From positions 1 through 64,000 of the forward strand of contig NZ_BJEQ01000002.1 of the NCBI RefSeq assembly GCF_005405585.1: a stretch of 64,000 nucleotides of DNA, written 5' to 3'. The notes beneath the pieces are model-generated. The model was not told the DNA's origin and ran no database searches. It saw only the letters and a list, made by a program, of their open reading frames with translations. How positions within the stretch are numbered: position 1 is the stretch's first letter; each line of letters begins with the position of its first letter. Made by a program: the position numbers and the translations under genes. Below, piece after piece: positions 43,005 through 51,731 of the stretch. The stretch is from Agarivorans sp. Toyoura001. GTDB lineage: Bacteria > Pseudomonadota > Gammaproteobacteria > Enterobacterales > Celerinatantimonadaceae.

Positions 43005-44573
43005 TTATTTCTCTGTGTATGTATCATGAGAGGCTTCAAGCTTGTAGAAGGTAGCTTGAGCGTAATCGTCTAAATCACCAGAGATGTTTTGATTGTAAAC
43101 ACCAGCTTTAAAGTACATGTACTTGCCGCCAACATCGTAGCCACTGTCACTCATGTCAACTACCTGAACGGCGTCTTCTTTGCCTTCACGCATAACACTA
43201 ACTGTCATCATGTTGCCAACCACTTCAATACGGTAGCTGAAGATCTCACCTAGAGCGATACCATCCTCACCAACCTCAGCTGTCAAGCCACCCACTAGCG
43301 GATAAAAATCCTCTTTTGTGGCATCTTGGCTTTCATGTGCAAAGTAAACAGCACCTGTTGCTTGGTTTGGCAGTTTACGGTAGTACAAACGAATTGGCTC
43401 ATCGTTTTGGTCGTGGATTTGACCAATGATAAAGCGACCTACTTCATTAGCTTTACCGGTAGTCGTAGCGTGGTCAATTTTCAGGGTTGCTTCTAAAACG
43501 CCATCAATACCGCCAGCCGCTTTTAAGTCTGCTTCAGGAGCGCTTGAGAATACCCAGTTGTTTTTGTTCACACCTTTAGTGCTATGTGACATGTTACCGC
43601 GACGTAGCATCTCACGAAGCTCGGTACGAGCATACTTGGTATTTTTAGAGGTACGAACACCTTTCACGTAAGATTTAAATACTAGGCCACCATCATCAGC
43701 GGTGTAGAAAATCTCGGGGTGTTGGTAACCGTTTGCTAAGTTCCATTCAGACACGTCGTCTGGACGTTCATTTTTATCATGGTCGAAAGGCTGAGATAGG
43801 TACCAGTATGACAAATCAAAGTTTTCGCTCGGTGCATTACCTGCTAGAGGGGTTGCTGGCAAGCTTGGTGTTGGCGGAAGCTCACTACGCGAACAATTTA
43901 CCGTAGTATCACATGGGTATACTGCTGGCTCACCAAAATCACCTGAACGAAGGTTTTTACGCGATTCTTTATACGCTTTCTCTGCCGCTTTCATTTCGGC
44001 AATCATTGATGCTTCAGCAGCAACAACTGCTGACGTAATGATGTGGCTTGAAGGACAAGCATTAATGTCACAGTTCACGGCGGCTAGTTCAGTAACACTG
44101 TTCCAACCATTTTTAGTATTGCCGTGCCCAACGTATTTTACGTAACGTGCATTTACCGCAGGCTCAAACTGAAAGCGCTCTAGACCAAGGGCTTTACCCG
44201 AACTCATTTGGCTTTCGAGTACAGTAGTCCAGTTTTCACCATCAACACTCATTTGGATATCAAATTTAGATTGGCGCTGGTTACCTTTACTAAATGCAGC
44301 TTGAACGGCATCAAATTCTTGAACAGAACCAAAGTCCAACATTGCCCATTCACCGTCACCCGCTGAAGACCAACGCGTTGTAAGATCTTGGTCCAATAAA
44401 CGGTCAGGGCCGTTACCATCGTGGCTACTTGCTGTAACTGCTACTGGCGTTAATAAAGCTTCACCCGTTTCCTTGTTATTAACGAACTCATTAACAGGAT
44501 CAGAGGTTGATGTACAACCTACAGCTAAAAAAACAGACGTTGCTAACAAGCTTTTAAGATAGATATGTTTCAT
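43005..44573 (-). CDS. PL7 alginate lyase lipoprotein with CBM32 (F5/8-type C) domain
   Basis: A 522-aa surface lipoprotein with lipobox cysteine C20 (VFLAVGC). It has an F5/8-type carbohydrate-binding module (about 40-168), a helical/proline linker with a cysteine pair (about 175-245) and a PL7 catalytic jelly-roll (about 250-515). The three PL7 signature motifs are intact: RTELR (316-320), QIH (385-387) and YFKAGVYNQ (487-495). QIH rather than QVH usually marks preference for guluronate-containing alginate. It cleaves alginate by beta-elimination at the cell surface. Two palindromes lie upstream. Confidence 0.95.
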   Translation of the reverse strand: MKHIYLKSLLATSVFLAVGCTSTSDPVNEFVNNKETGEALLTPVAVTASSHDGNGPDRLLDQDLTTRWSSAGDGEWAMLDFGSVQEFDAVQAAFSKGNQRQSKFDIQMSVDGENWTTVLESQMSSGKALGLERFQFEPAVNARYVKYVGHGNTKNGWNSVTELAAVNCDINACPSSHIITSAVVAAEASMIAEMKAAEKAYKESRKNLRSGDFGEPAVYPCDTTVNCSRSELPPTPSLPATPLAGNAPSENFDLSYWYLSQPFDHDKNERPDDVSEWNLANGYQHPEIFYTADDGGLVFKSYVKGVRTSKNTKYARTELREMLRRGNMSHSTKGVNKNNWVFSSAPEADLKAAGGIDGVLEATLKIDHATTTGKANEVGRFIIGQIHDQNDEPIRLYYRKLPNQATGAVYFAHESQDATKEDFYPLVGGLTAEVGEDGIALGEIFSYRIEVVGNMMTVSVMREGKEDAVQVVDMSDSGYDVGGKYMYFKAGVYNQNISGDLDDYAQATFYKLEASHDTYTEK

Positions 44574-44611
44574 TTACCCATTCACCTAATGTTGTATAAA
44601 TCGATGATGCA

Positions 44612-44626
44612 TTTTGTAGTACAAAA
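44612..44626. promoter_or_regulatory. Perfect palindrome TTTTGTAGTACAAAA upstream of alginate lyase
   Basis: A 15-bp perfect palindrome 39-53 bp before the start codon. TNGT...ACNA fits the general GntR-family operator shape. Another TTGTA...TACAA pair with a wider spacer lies at 44729-44752. The position overlaps the likely promoter, as expected for a repressor site. Confidence 0.5.
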
Positions 44627-44647
44627 CCAATTTAGCGCTGTGTATTG

Positions 44648-44680
44648 ATGTGGAAATAACAGCTATATCCTTTTCCACAT
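44648..44680. promoter_or_regulatory. Inverted repeat ATGTGGAAA...TTTCCACAT upstream of alginate lyase
   Basis: Two perfect 9-base arms separated by 15 bases, 75-107 bp before the lyase start. It could bind a dimeric regulator or form a hairpin. Confidence 0.4.
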
Positions 44681-45019
44681 TATCTAAAACCCTATACAAT
44701 AGTGTTTTCAAACTCTAACGAACATCAATTGTAATATAATTTAATAATACAAATGTGACTAAGTATTGATAAATGCGATTAAGGTCTAATACCGTCGTCC
44801 GAATAGTGATCAATGTTCAAAAAATACAGCTTACATCGAAGCTTTTCTTAAAATGCTCATGCTTAAACTACCAATAGATACCAGCCTTTATATCGAAGGT
44901 GATGCCCTATTAATGTCCAAACTAAAGATAAAATAAGCGTATTGTCAGCCTTAGCGACAAAATTTTTACCTCAATGAATAGTGTGGTTGATAGGATTCTC
45001 AATCTTTGTACAAACTGTG
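44681..45019. other. AT-rich gene-free stretch
   Basis: No coding frame of note. It contains the TTGTA...TACAA inverted pair at 44729-44752 and otherwise nothing recognised before the decayed Mpo1-like copy begins. Confidence 0.5.
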
Positions 45020-45447
45020 TCGCTCCATTCTTTTCGGCGCCATAATTCGCAAGCTAAACGCTTCAATAATGGCAAGGCTCGCCATCTTGAGTATTGGTCT
45101 AGGTCAACATTCCAAAGCACTCGAACGCGCTTGCAGCTCCCTACCCAAGTAATTTGACTAGCGCTTAATTAATCTTCTAACCATGGTGTTGAGTCAATAC
45201 AACTTGGAGTTCAATGCCGCCGGTACATTAGGTTTATCCAAGCTCTTAGCGCTTGCTATGCTCAAGTTTACTTTAAGCGGCTTTTTGCTCTGTAATGTCA
45301 TCAACACACTAAGCTCGATTCCAATTTAGTCATGCACTGGGATGACTTTTATTATGATGGAGTACTTCAACCTGTTGAACACATATAGAGGGGGGAGCTA
45401 TTGGAAAGTATTCAATATGGCACATTGAATAAAAAGCAAAAAAATAA
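45020..45447 (+). pseudogene. Decayed copy of the Mpo1-like (DUF962) gene
   Basis: By eye this stretch follows the intact gene at 42280-42771 in order: GCCATCTTGAGTATTG (gene: GCCATCTATTTCAGTATTG), TTTATCCAAGCTCTTAGCG (gene: CTTATCCAAAGCACTCGCG), then a shared end AAAGCAAAAAAATAAGC that includes the stop codon. Frameshifts and stops are many, and part of the 3' half is lost. It is directly followed by an intact YjfB-like gene on the other strand. Confidence 0.55.
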
Positions 45448-45463
45448 GCCGCTACTGCGGCTT
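45444..45463 (-). terminator. Intrinsic terminator of the YjfB-like gene
   Basis: Minus-strand AAGCCGC-agta-GCGGCTT followed by ATTTTTTT, 8 bp past the stop codon. The equivalent hairpin in the other copy (near 42768) is degenerate. Confidence 0.75.
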
Positions 45464-45470
45464 AGTCTAC

Positions 45471-45650
45471 TTACACTTTAATGTTTATTGTTTCGCCTAG
45501 TCCCGGTCGGCTCGCTGGCGCGGCCTCAGGAACATCAGCTGCGGCAACTAATTCTTGTACAGCTTTACCGTCTTGCTCTTGTTGGCTTTTAGCCAACTTG
45601 GCTGAAATCACTTCCATTGATTGAGAAGTGCTTGCACCATTGATTTCCAT
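45471..45650 (-). CDS. YjfB-like small protein (putative motility family)
   Basis: A 59-aa protein with a strong ribosome-binding site (AGGAGGT, 4 nt before ATG). It has the YjfB-type layout: MEINxxS N-terminus, an amphipathic Lys/Gln helix (AKLAKSQQEQDGKAVQELV), an Ala/Pro linker and a terminal PGLGETINIKV. The family is labelled putative motility protein, with no firm function. It lies 91 bp after the coiled-coil membrane protein gene and may be cotranscribed. A decayed copy is at 42780-42885. Confidence 0.65.
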   Translation of the reverse strand: MEINGASTSQSMEVISAKLAKSQQEQDGKAVQELVAAADVPEAAPASRPGLGETINIKV

Positions 45651-45741
45651 TCTACCTCCTGATTCCTGGTCATCGCTTCTGTAGCGGCTTTATTGAGAAT
45701 AACTTTAGCTTTCTCGACCACAAAAGATCTTTTTTATGCTG

Positions 45742-46662
45742 CTACTCTTCACAAGTTTCGGTCGTCAGCTGGTGTTCACCAGCATCCTCACCTTCGGCAA
45801 TAATAAAGTCGCTAAGTAATTGATAACAAATCGCTTGGCCCTGTTTATCAATGGATTTTATGGTGATCAAACCACTGTTACCAGAACGGCGGTTACTCCA
45901 TTGCTCTTTCGCATCCTGCTTGGGGGCTTTCATCAATTTTTTCATCGCCTTGGCGTACTGTTCTCGGTCGGTTTCAGTGAGGCTGTCGGCATTTTTGAAG
46001 CCCAAACGCTCAGTGGTGTTTTCACCTATTTTACCAATGAGATTAAATGGCGAAGTAAGAATGCCGCCTACAAAGCCTGATACCAAACCACGGCTTGCTT
46101 CTTTTCCGGCTTCTTCAGCCTTACCTACTAGCTCATCGGCACTGGCGATCATCTCTGGTATCTCTACTCGTAAGGCTTCACTTTCAGCCAAAATAAGCGG
46201 TACTTGAGGCACCACTTTAGCTATTTGTTGGTTAGTGCCTCTCACCGTTGTATTAGTGTCATCAACTCGCTTTAATACTGCGGGTAGTTCACCACGCCAC
46301 GCATCCGATTCAGCCAAAATTGGCTCTATTGCTTGGCTAATCGTGGTAACTTCATCAATGATTATGGGCAACTGTTGGTTAATAACATCAATACGCTCTA
46401 GTACTTCTGGAATCAACGCTTGGTAACCAGCGCTTTGCTCAATGATTTGTGGAATGAAAGTTTTAAGCTCGGCGACCTCTGCCACTATCGGGTCTACTCG
46501 TTGTGCTGTAGCGTCTACTTTTTCCAACAACATGGGTAACTGCTCACGAAACTGGCGTAACTCTAAAGTAAAAAAAACAATCGCCGCAGCCAAAGCAAAC
46601 AAACCAATACTTGTTAGTATTCGCACTAAACGAAGCAAACCTTCCATAAAACATCTGTCCAT
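45742..46662 (-). CDS. Membrane-anchored coiled-coil repeat protein
   Basis: A 306-aa protein with one TM helix (about 13-33). A long helical region follows (about 36-180) made of five or six repeats of about 22-28 residues with the theme LP-x-(L/I)LE-(R/K)(V/I)D and PI(V/L)AE, resembling apolipoprotein-like or chemoreceptor-like helices. A glycine-rich hinge (VSGFVGGILTSPFNLIG) could insert in membrane. A C-terminal globular part has two cysteines. Start is uncertain between 46662 and 46647. Function unknown. Confidence 0.65.
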   Translation of the reverse strand: MDRCFMEGLLRLVRILTSIGLFALAAAIVFFTLELRQFREQLPMLLEKVDATAQRVDPIVAEVAELKTFIPQIIEQSAGYQALIPEVLERIDVINQQLPIIIDEVTTISQAIEPILAESDAWRGELPAVLKRVDDTNTTVRGTNQQIAKVVPQVPLILAESEALRVEIPEMIASADELVGKAEEAGKEASRGLVSGFVGGILTSPFNLIGKIGENTTERLGFKNADSLTETDREQYAKAMKKLMKAPKQDAKEQWSNRRSGNSGLITIKSIDKQGQAICYQLLSDFIIAEGEDAGEHQLTTETCEE

Positions 46663-46799
46663 CGTAAAAAATCCACTTCCAGCTTACCCTATAAAACCCG
46701 TTTAAGGGTGAGCCTATTAAGTAAAACTTTGTCGTTTTACTTTTCCCGCCATAAATAGGAGCTGTTACAATAAGCAAGAATTTACTATTGGCTACCAGC

Positions 46800-47018
46800 A
46801 TGACCCAAGAAAACAACCCTCTGCACGGCAAAACCCTTGAAAGCATTCTAAAAGAACTGGTCGATTTTTATGGCTGGGACGAATTAGGCGCGCGGATCAA
46901 TGTTCGCTGCTTTACTCACGACCCAAGCATTAAATCTAGCCTGAAATTTTTGCGTAAAACTCAATGGGCCCGCGATAAAGTAGAAAACTTATACTTGCGA
47001 ATGAAAGGGCAAGCGTAA
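46800..47018 (+). CDS. VF530 (DUF2132) family DNA-binding protein
   Basis: A 72-aa protein matching the VF530 family: [53 protein letters not shown]. Family members are small helical proteins with reported DNA-binding structure and no defined regulon. The ATG at 46800 fits the family's usual N-terminus. Monocistronic. Confidence 0.88.
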   Translation: MTQENNPLHGKTLESILKELVDFYGWDELGARINVRCFTHDPSIKSSLKFLRKTQWARDKVENLYLRMKGQA

Positions 47019-47120
47019 ACAGATTGTTTGTTCACAAATCGCCGACAATACTAGCAACATTTGCGCAGGCTACTTATAGTGGAAGTAACCACTAAGATGT
47101 TGATTAAATAAGGGCTATTT

Positions 47121-48056
47121 GTGGAACTTAGACTAATACTCAACGGCAAGAAAGCACACCTTCCAGATATTCGTGAGGCAGTCTCTCAGCTGCGCCAGCA
47201 AGGGCACAACATTCAAGTGAGAGTCACCTGGGAAGGTGGCGACGTAGAGCGGCTAGTCGCCGAAGCACACCAACAAGGTTGGAACTCGCCAGAGAAAAAA
47301 CTAATGATTGGCGGCGGTGATGGCTCGGTACAAGAAGTGGTATCAGCCTTAATGCTCTATCCTGCAGAGCAGCGCCCTAGCCTAGCCATTTTGCCCCTCG
47401 GTACCGCCAATGACTTTGCTACCGCTTGCCAGATTCCTACTAATCCTTTAAATGCCATCACCTTTGCCTTGGAACATTCTGCGCAAATGGTGGATGTAAT
47501 AAGCGCTAAAGATTTAGAGAATCAACAACAGTACTATTTTATGAACGTACTCACCGCCGGTTTTGGCGCACAAATCACCGCCGAAACACCGGTAGAGCTA
47601 AAAAACTTTTTAGGTGGTGGCGCTTATACCCTCTCTGGAATAGTACAAGCCTTGAACTTTAAGCCTTATGTGGGAGAACTTAGTAGCCCTGATAAAAACT
47701 TTAACGGTGGTTTAATCATTGGTGCGCTTTGTAATGGCAAGCAGGCCGGCGGCGGTCAAATACTGGGGCCAAATGCTTACTTAAACGACGGTTTGATGGA
47801 CATATGCATTGTGCGGGATTTCCCCGCTACCGCCTTAAGCCAAGTACTGCAAGAAGCCGCTGCTTTTGGCAATGGCGACATCCAAAACGGCGAGTATATT
47901 GTGACTTGGCAAACTCCTTGGTTAGAGACTAAATCAGAACAGTTTATACCCACAAACTTAGACGGCGAACCGCATAAGTTTAATCATGCCCGTTTTGAAG
48001 TTGTACCAAATGCGCTGCCGCTAATCATTGCACAAAACAGCCCATGTTTATGCTGA
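47121..48056 (+). CDS. yegS: Lipid kinase YegS
   Basis: A 311-aa member of the diacylglycerol-kinase-like fold. The nucleotide-binding loop GGGDGSVQEVVSAL and PLGTANDFA follow the YegS pattern, and the catalytic region LDGEP is present near the C-terminus. E. coli YegS phosphorylates phosphatidylglycerol in vitro. The start is GTG at 47121 after AAGGGC. It appears monocistronic and ends in an inverted repeat that can form a terminator. Confidence 0.92.
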   Translation: MELRLILNGKKAHLPDIREAVSQLRQQGHNIQVRVTWEGGDVERLVAEAHQQGWNSPEKKLMIGGGDGSVQEVVSALMLYPAEQRPSLAILPLGTANDFATACQIPTNPLNAITFALEHSAQMVDVISAKDLENQQQYYFMNVLTAGFGAQITAETPVELKNFLGGGAYTLSGIVQALNFKPYVGELSSPDKNFNGGLIIGALCNGKQAGGGQILGPNAYLNDGLMDICIVRDFPATALSQVLQEAAAFGNGDIQNGEYIVTWQTPWLETKSEQFIPTNLDGEPHKFNHARFEVVPNALPLIIAQNSPCLC

Positions 48057-48084
48057 ATAAACTCCATCGCCTTTGGGCTGTTTT
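48034..48084 (+). terminator. Long-loop terminator overlapping the yegS stop
   Basis: AAAACAGCCCA (48034-48044) pairs with TGGGCTGTTTT (48074-48084), ending in a T-run. The 29-nt loop contains the yegS stop codon. Confidence 0.45.
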
Positions 48085-48102
48085 CACTGTTAGGCTTACA
48101 CC

Positions 48103-48789
48103 ATGAGAAAGAACGTTGTTATTAGTTGGTCATCAGGTAAAGACTCTACGCTCACTCTTTTGCGGCTGCTTAAAGACCCAACATATAAGGTTACCGCCTT
48201 ATACACCACACATGTGAAAAACGACGTTCCATTTCAAGCAACCCCTTTAAACGTTGTGCAAATGCAAGCAGACCTTATTGGTTTGCCTCTCATCACCATA
48301 GAGCTTCCAGAGGTTTTTCCCAGTAATCACATTTACCAAAGTACCGTGATTAATGGGCTGAAAAAATCGGGTGTTGCGATAGATGCAATAGCCTTTGGAG
48401 ACATGTTTTGTAACGGTATTGTTGATTATCGAAGAAGTTATATAGAACCCGCAGGATGGGAATGTGTTTTCCCCTTGTTAGGCGAAGCTTCAGAATCACT
48501 GGCTGCAGATATTCTTAGTAGCGGTATTAAGACATTTTTAATCACTGTTGATAGTGAACGCTTACCAAGAGAATACTGTGGCCGAGAATACAACGAGGAA
48601 CTGCTTAGTGAACTGCCACCAGATATTGACCCTTGTGGTGAAAATGGAGAGTTTCATACCTTAGTGGTGCAAGCGCCTTACTTTAACGGACAAATAAACT
48701 TAGAGCTGTTACATGTAGAGCATCTGCAACGTTTCAGCCATCAAAGATACAAGGCGACTTCGGTAACCAACACCAGTAAATCAAACTAA
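48103..48789 (+). CDS. PP-loop ATP-binding protein (diphthine-ammonia ligase-like, DUF71)
   Basis: A 228-aa adenine nucleotide alpha-hydrolase family protein. The PP-loop is SWSSGKDSTL near the N-terminus, and the DUF71 hallmark near the C-terminus is DPCGENGEFHT. Eukaryotic relatives amidate diphthine; bacteria lack diphthamide, so the substrate here is unknown. It lies 46 bp after yegS beyond a hairpin. Confidence 0.88.
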   Translation: MRKNVVISWSSGKDSTLTLLRLLKDPTYKVTALYTTHVKNDVPFQATPLNVVQMQADLIGLPLITIELPEVFPSNHIYQSTVINGLKKSGVAIDAIAFGDMFCNGIVDYRRSYIEPAGWECVFPLLGEASESLAADILSSGIKTFLITVDSERLPREYCGREYNEELLSELPPDIDPCGENGEFHTLVVQAPYFNGQINLELLHVEHLQRFSHQRYKATSVTNTSKSN

Positions 48790-49024
48790 GTGCACAACTA
48801 AGCACCATGACTAAAGAAGGGATCAACTAGCGCTATTTACGGCACTATTTACGCACAATACGCTGCCCATGAAAAAACCGATGTAAATGTCTGCTATAAC
48901 TCACTATGGTGAGTATTGTTACTCAGGCCTTGGTTTGTTGCAGCTTTGTCACTCGTTCGCAAATATACCAATATTAGAAGCCGTTTTAATGCTGCCCTTT
49001 ATCTAGGCTTAAAAGGAATTATCA

Positions 49025-49648
49025 ATGCCCCAGCAAAATCAAAAAGTATTAGTGTTATTTGCTCACCCCTCGCAAGACCGCTCAGAAATAAATCGGCCTA
49101 TGTTTAAGCTAGCTAGCAACATTGAAGGGGTAACAGCGGTAGATTTATACCGCGAGTACCCTACTTTTCGCATTAATGTAGATAAAGAACAACAGCGCTT
49201 ATTGGAACACGACATAGTGATTATGCAGTTCCCTTTATATTGGTATTCTACTCCCGCTATTTTAAAAGAATGGCAAGACTTAGTACTGGAATATGGCTTT
49301 GCTTATGGGCACGACGGCAAAATGCTACATGGCAAAAGTTTACTCTGTGCCATCACCGCTGGCGGTGCCGAAAACGCCTACTGCGATAAAGGCTATAACC
49401 ACTTCACTATTCGCGAACTATTACACCCGCTAGAACAAACCGCATCACTCATTGGCATGCGTTACTTAGCGCCCTTTGCTTTATTTGCCTCGCGAACGGC
49501 TGCAGAAGAGCAACGAGTGGGTGTTCATCTAAATAATTGGAAAAAGCTATTGGTTAATCTTGTTGAAAACAAGGTGGATTTAGAACTGGCCAGCCGCTTA
49601 GACAAGCTCACTCAGCTTCCTAATAACTTGTTCAAGGAGGCCTTATGA
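49025..49648 (+). CDS. Kef ancillary NAD(P)H oxidoreductase (KefF/KefG type)
   Basis: A 207-aa flavodoxin-fold quinone oxidoreductase. It has the N-terminal FAHPSQDRSEINRPM motif, QFPLYWYSTPAILKEW (FMN-site region) and YGHDGKMLHGK. KefF and KefG bind FMN and are needed for full activity of the potassium antiporter encoded next; the ATGA overlap shows coupling. Whether it is the F or G form cannot be settled here. Confidence 0.88.
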   Translation: MPQQNQKVLVLFAHPSQDRSEINRPMFKLASNIEGVTAVDLYREYPTFRINVDKEQQRLLEHDIVIMQFPLYWYSTPAILKEWQDLVLEYGFAYGHDGKMLHGKSLLCAITAGGAENAYCDKGYNHFTIRELLHPLEQTASLIGMRYLAPFALFASRTAAEEQRVGVHLNNWKKLLVNLVENKVDLELASRLDKLTQLPNNLFKEAL

Positions 49649-51588
49649 CCGGTTATTTTCTACAAGCCTTTGTCTATCTTATTGCTGCTGTATTAGCGGT
49701 TCCTTTAGCTAAAAAACTCGGTTTGGGCTCGGTGCTGGGTTATTTAATTGCTGGTGTCATTATTGGGCCAGTAATCGGTTTAGTTGGCACCGAAACCGCC
49801 ACCATTCAGCACTTTGCAGAGTTTGGCGTGGTGATGATGCTGTTTGTGGTGGGACTAGAATTAGAACCCCGCATGTTATGGGATATGCGCCACAAGCTCA
49901 TTGGTTTAGGCGGTCTGCAAGTATCGTTAACTACCATTGTGGTGATGGGTATCGCCCTAGCCTTTGATTTACAGTGGACCATTGCGCTCGCCATTGGCCT
50001 AATCTTTTCGCTGTCTTCTACCGCAATTGTGCTGCAAACCTTTAATGAAAAAGGCCTAAATAAAACTGATGGCGGCCGTTCGTCGTTTTCGGTGTTGCTG
50101 TTCCAAGATATCGCCGTAATTCCCATGCTGGCGCTTATTCCGCTGCTCGCATTACCAGAGTTAATTGAAAAAGCCGAGCAACTGGGCCAAGCCGCTGCCG
50201 AACATGGTGACAGCTTAAATCTAGTGGCTCACCTCCCCGGTTGGGCCTATGCCCTGGTGGTTGTGCTAGCCATTGCAGCCTTAGTGATAGGCGGCCATTA
50301 TCTTAGTCGCCCCCTGTTTCGTTATGTAGCAAGCTCTGGCCTGCGTGAGATCTTCACTGCCGCTACTTTAATGCTGGTAATTGGCATAGCAGCGTTAATG
50401 GGCTTGATTGGTTTATCGCCGGCATTAGGCGCGTTTTTGGCTGGGGTAGTATTGGCCAACAGTGAGTTTAGGCACGAGTTAGAATCCACCATCGAGCCCT
50501 TTAAAGGGCTGCTGTTGGGGCTATTTTTTATCACCGTTGGCGCAGGCGTAGATTTTGGGGTACTACAAGTTCATTGGCCTAAAGTTATCGCCATGGCCTT
50601 AGCGGTTATGCTAATTAAAGCCTCAGTACTGTTTGTACTGGCCATCATCTTTAAAATTAAAAACAGCGACCGTTGGTTGTTTGCACTTAGTTTGGCGCAA
50701 GCGGGTGAATTTGGCTTCGTATTACTTAGCTATACCGTCCAAAACCACGTTATCCCTCAAGACATTGCGCAAATACTGTCTTTGGTTGTGGCCTTCTCCA
50801 TGTTCTTAACCCCTAGCCTGTTTATTCTTTACGACAAAGTGATATTGCCGCGTTACGAAGAAGCCGAGAACCATCAAGAACCCGATGAAATTGACGAAAA
50901 AGGCACGGTAATCATTGCCGGTATTGGTCGTTTTGGGCAAATTGTAAACCGCTTCCTAGTGGCCAATGGCATAAAAACCGTGGTGCTCGACCACCAAGTT
51001 GCTCAAGTAGAATTGATGCGCAAAATTAACATCAAAAGCTACTTTGGAGACGCCACACAACCCGAGTTATTGCACACTGCAGGCATTGAAGAAGCCAAGC
51101 TCATGGTAGTCACCATTGATGATAAAGAGCGGGTAAGAGACATTGTTAAGTACGTAAAACATAACTTTCCACATGTGCGCTTAATGGTACGTGCCTTTGA
51201 CCGTGGCCACGCTTACGAGCTTCGTAGCTTAGGAGCAGACCACATTATTACCGAAGCCTACTACTCGGCGCTGGAGATGGGCGGTCGAGCACTGTCTGAA
51301 CTAGGCTTTCATCCGTTTAAGGCTGAACAGCTTAAAAATGCTTTCGACCAAATTGAAAAAGACAACAAAGAGAAGCTTTATCAAACTTGGCTGGCGAGCA
51401 GCGAAGATAACCGCTTTAGTAATGACTATCGCGATCTGTTTTTGCAACTAGAAGATCTGTTAGGCAAAGCCATGAACAAAGACCGAAGTGACGGCCACTC
51501 TCTAACCGATAGAGGCTGGACGCCACCGCCTAAAAACTATTTAGACGATTTTGAGCAAGACCAGCCAAAGGCTGATGATAAACCTTAA
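49645..51588 (+). CDS. Glutathione-regulated K+/H+ antiporter (KefB/KefC family, CPA2)
   Basis: A 647-aa protein with about 12-13 TM helices (1-385) of the CPA2 fold and a cytoplasmic RCK/TrkA-N domain (about 405-530) whose Rossmann motif GIGRFGQ binds nucleotide and glutathione adducts. A variable acidic tail follows. It releases K+ and acidifies the cytoplasm during electrophile stress. Its start overlaps the oxidoreductase stop by 4 bp, and a terminator follows the stop. Confidence 0.92.
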   Translation: MTGYFLQAFVYLIAAVLAVPLAKKLGLGSVLGYLIAGVIIGPVIGLVGTETATIQHFAEFGVVMMLFVVGLELEPRMLWDMRHKLIGLGGLQVSLTTIVVMGIALAFDLQWTIALAIGLIFSLSSTAIVLQTFNEKGLNKTDGGRSSFSVLLFQDIAVIPMLALIPLLALPELIEKAEQLGQAAAEHGDSLNLVAHLPGWAYALVVVLAIAALVIGGHYLSRPLFRYVASSGLREIFTAATLMLVIGIAALMGLIGLSPALGAFLAGVVLANSEFRHELESTIEPFKGLLLGLFFITVGAGVDFGVLQVHWPKVIAMALAVMLIKASVLFVLAIIFKIKNSDRWLFALSLAQAGEFGFVLLSYTVQNHVIPQDIAQILSLVVAFSMFLTPSLFILYDKVILPRYEEAENHQEPDEIDEKGTVIIAGIGRFGQIVNRFLVANGIKTVVLDHQVAQVELMRKINIKSYFGDATQPELLHTAGIEEAKLMVVTIDDKERVRDIVKYVKHNFPHVRLMVRAFDRGHAYELRSLGADHIITEAYYSALEMGGRALSELGFHPFKAEQLKNAFDQIEKDNKEKLYQTWLASSEDNRFSNDYRDLFLQLEDLLGKAMNKDRSDGHSLTDRGWTPPPKNYLDDFEQDQPKADDKP

Positions 51589-51605
51589 ACTTAGGTTTTA
51601 ATGAA

Positions 51606-51645
51606 CTAACAAACAGGCCAAAGTATTGGCCTGTTTTTGTTTTCA
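51606..51645 (+). terminator. Terminator of the Kef operon
   Basis: ACAGGCCAA-agta-TTGGCCTGT followed by TTTTTGTTTT, within 40 bp of the antiporter stop. Confidence 0.85.
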
Positions 51646-51731
51646 TACCCTGTTTCGGCCGCCCTGAATAAGTTGAACCCCGCAGCCCACTCAGGTTTAA
51701 TGTGGCCAAATAAGCAATAATAAAGAACAGT

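Noticed and set aside
48790-49024. Possible small gene between the PP-loop protein and the Kef oxidoreductase
   Set aside because: A 63-codon frame overlaps the oxidoreductase start in another frame and has no ribosome-binding site.
51589-51731. Possible cobalamin riboswitch before bluB
   Set aside because: The gap is only about 140 bases, is filled by the Kef terminator, and shows no B12-box sequence.
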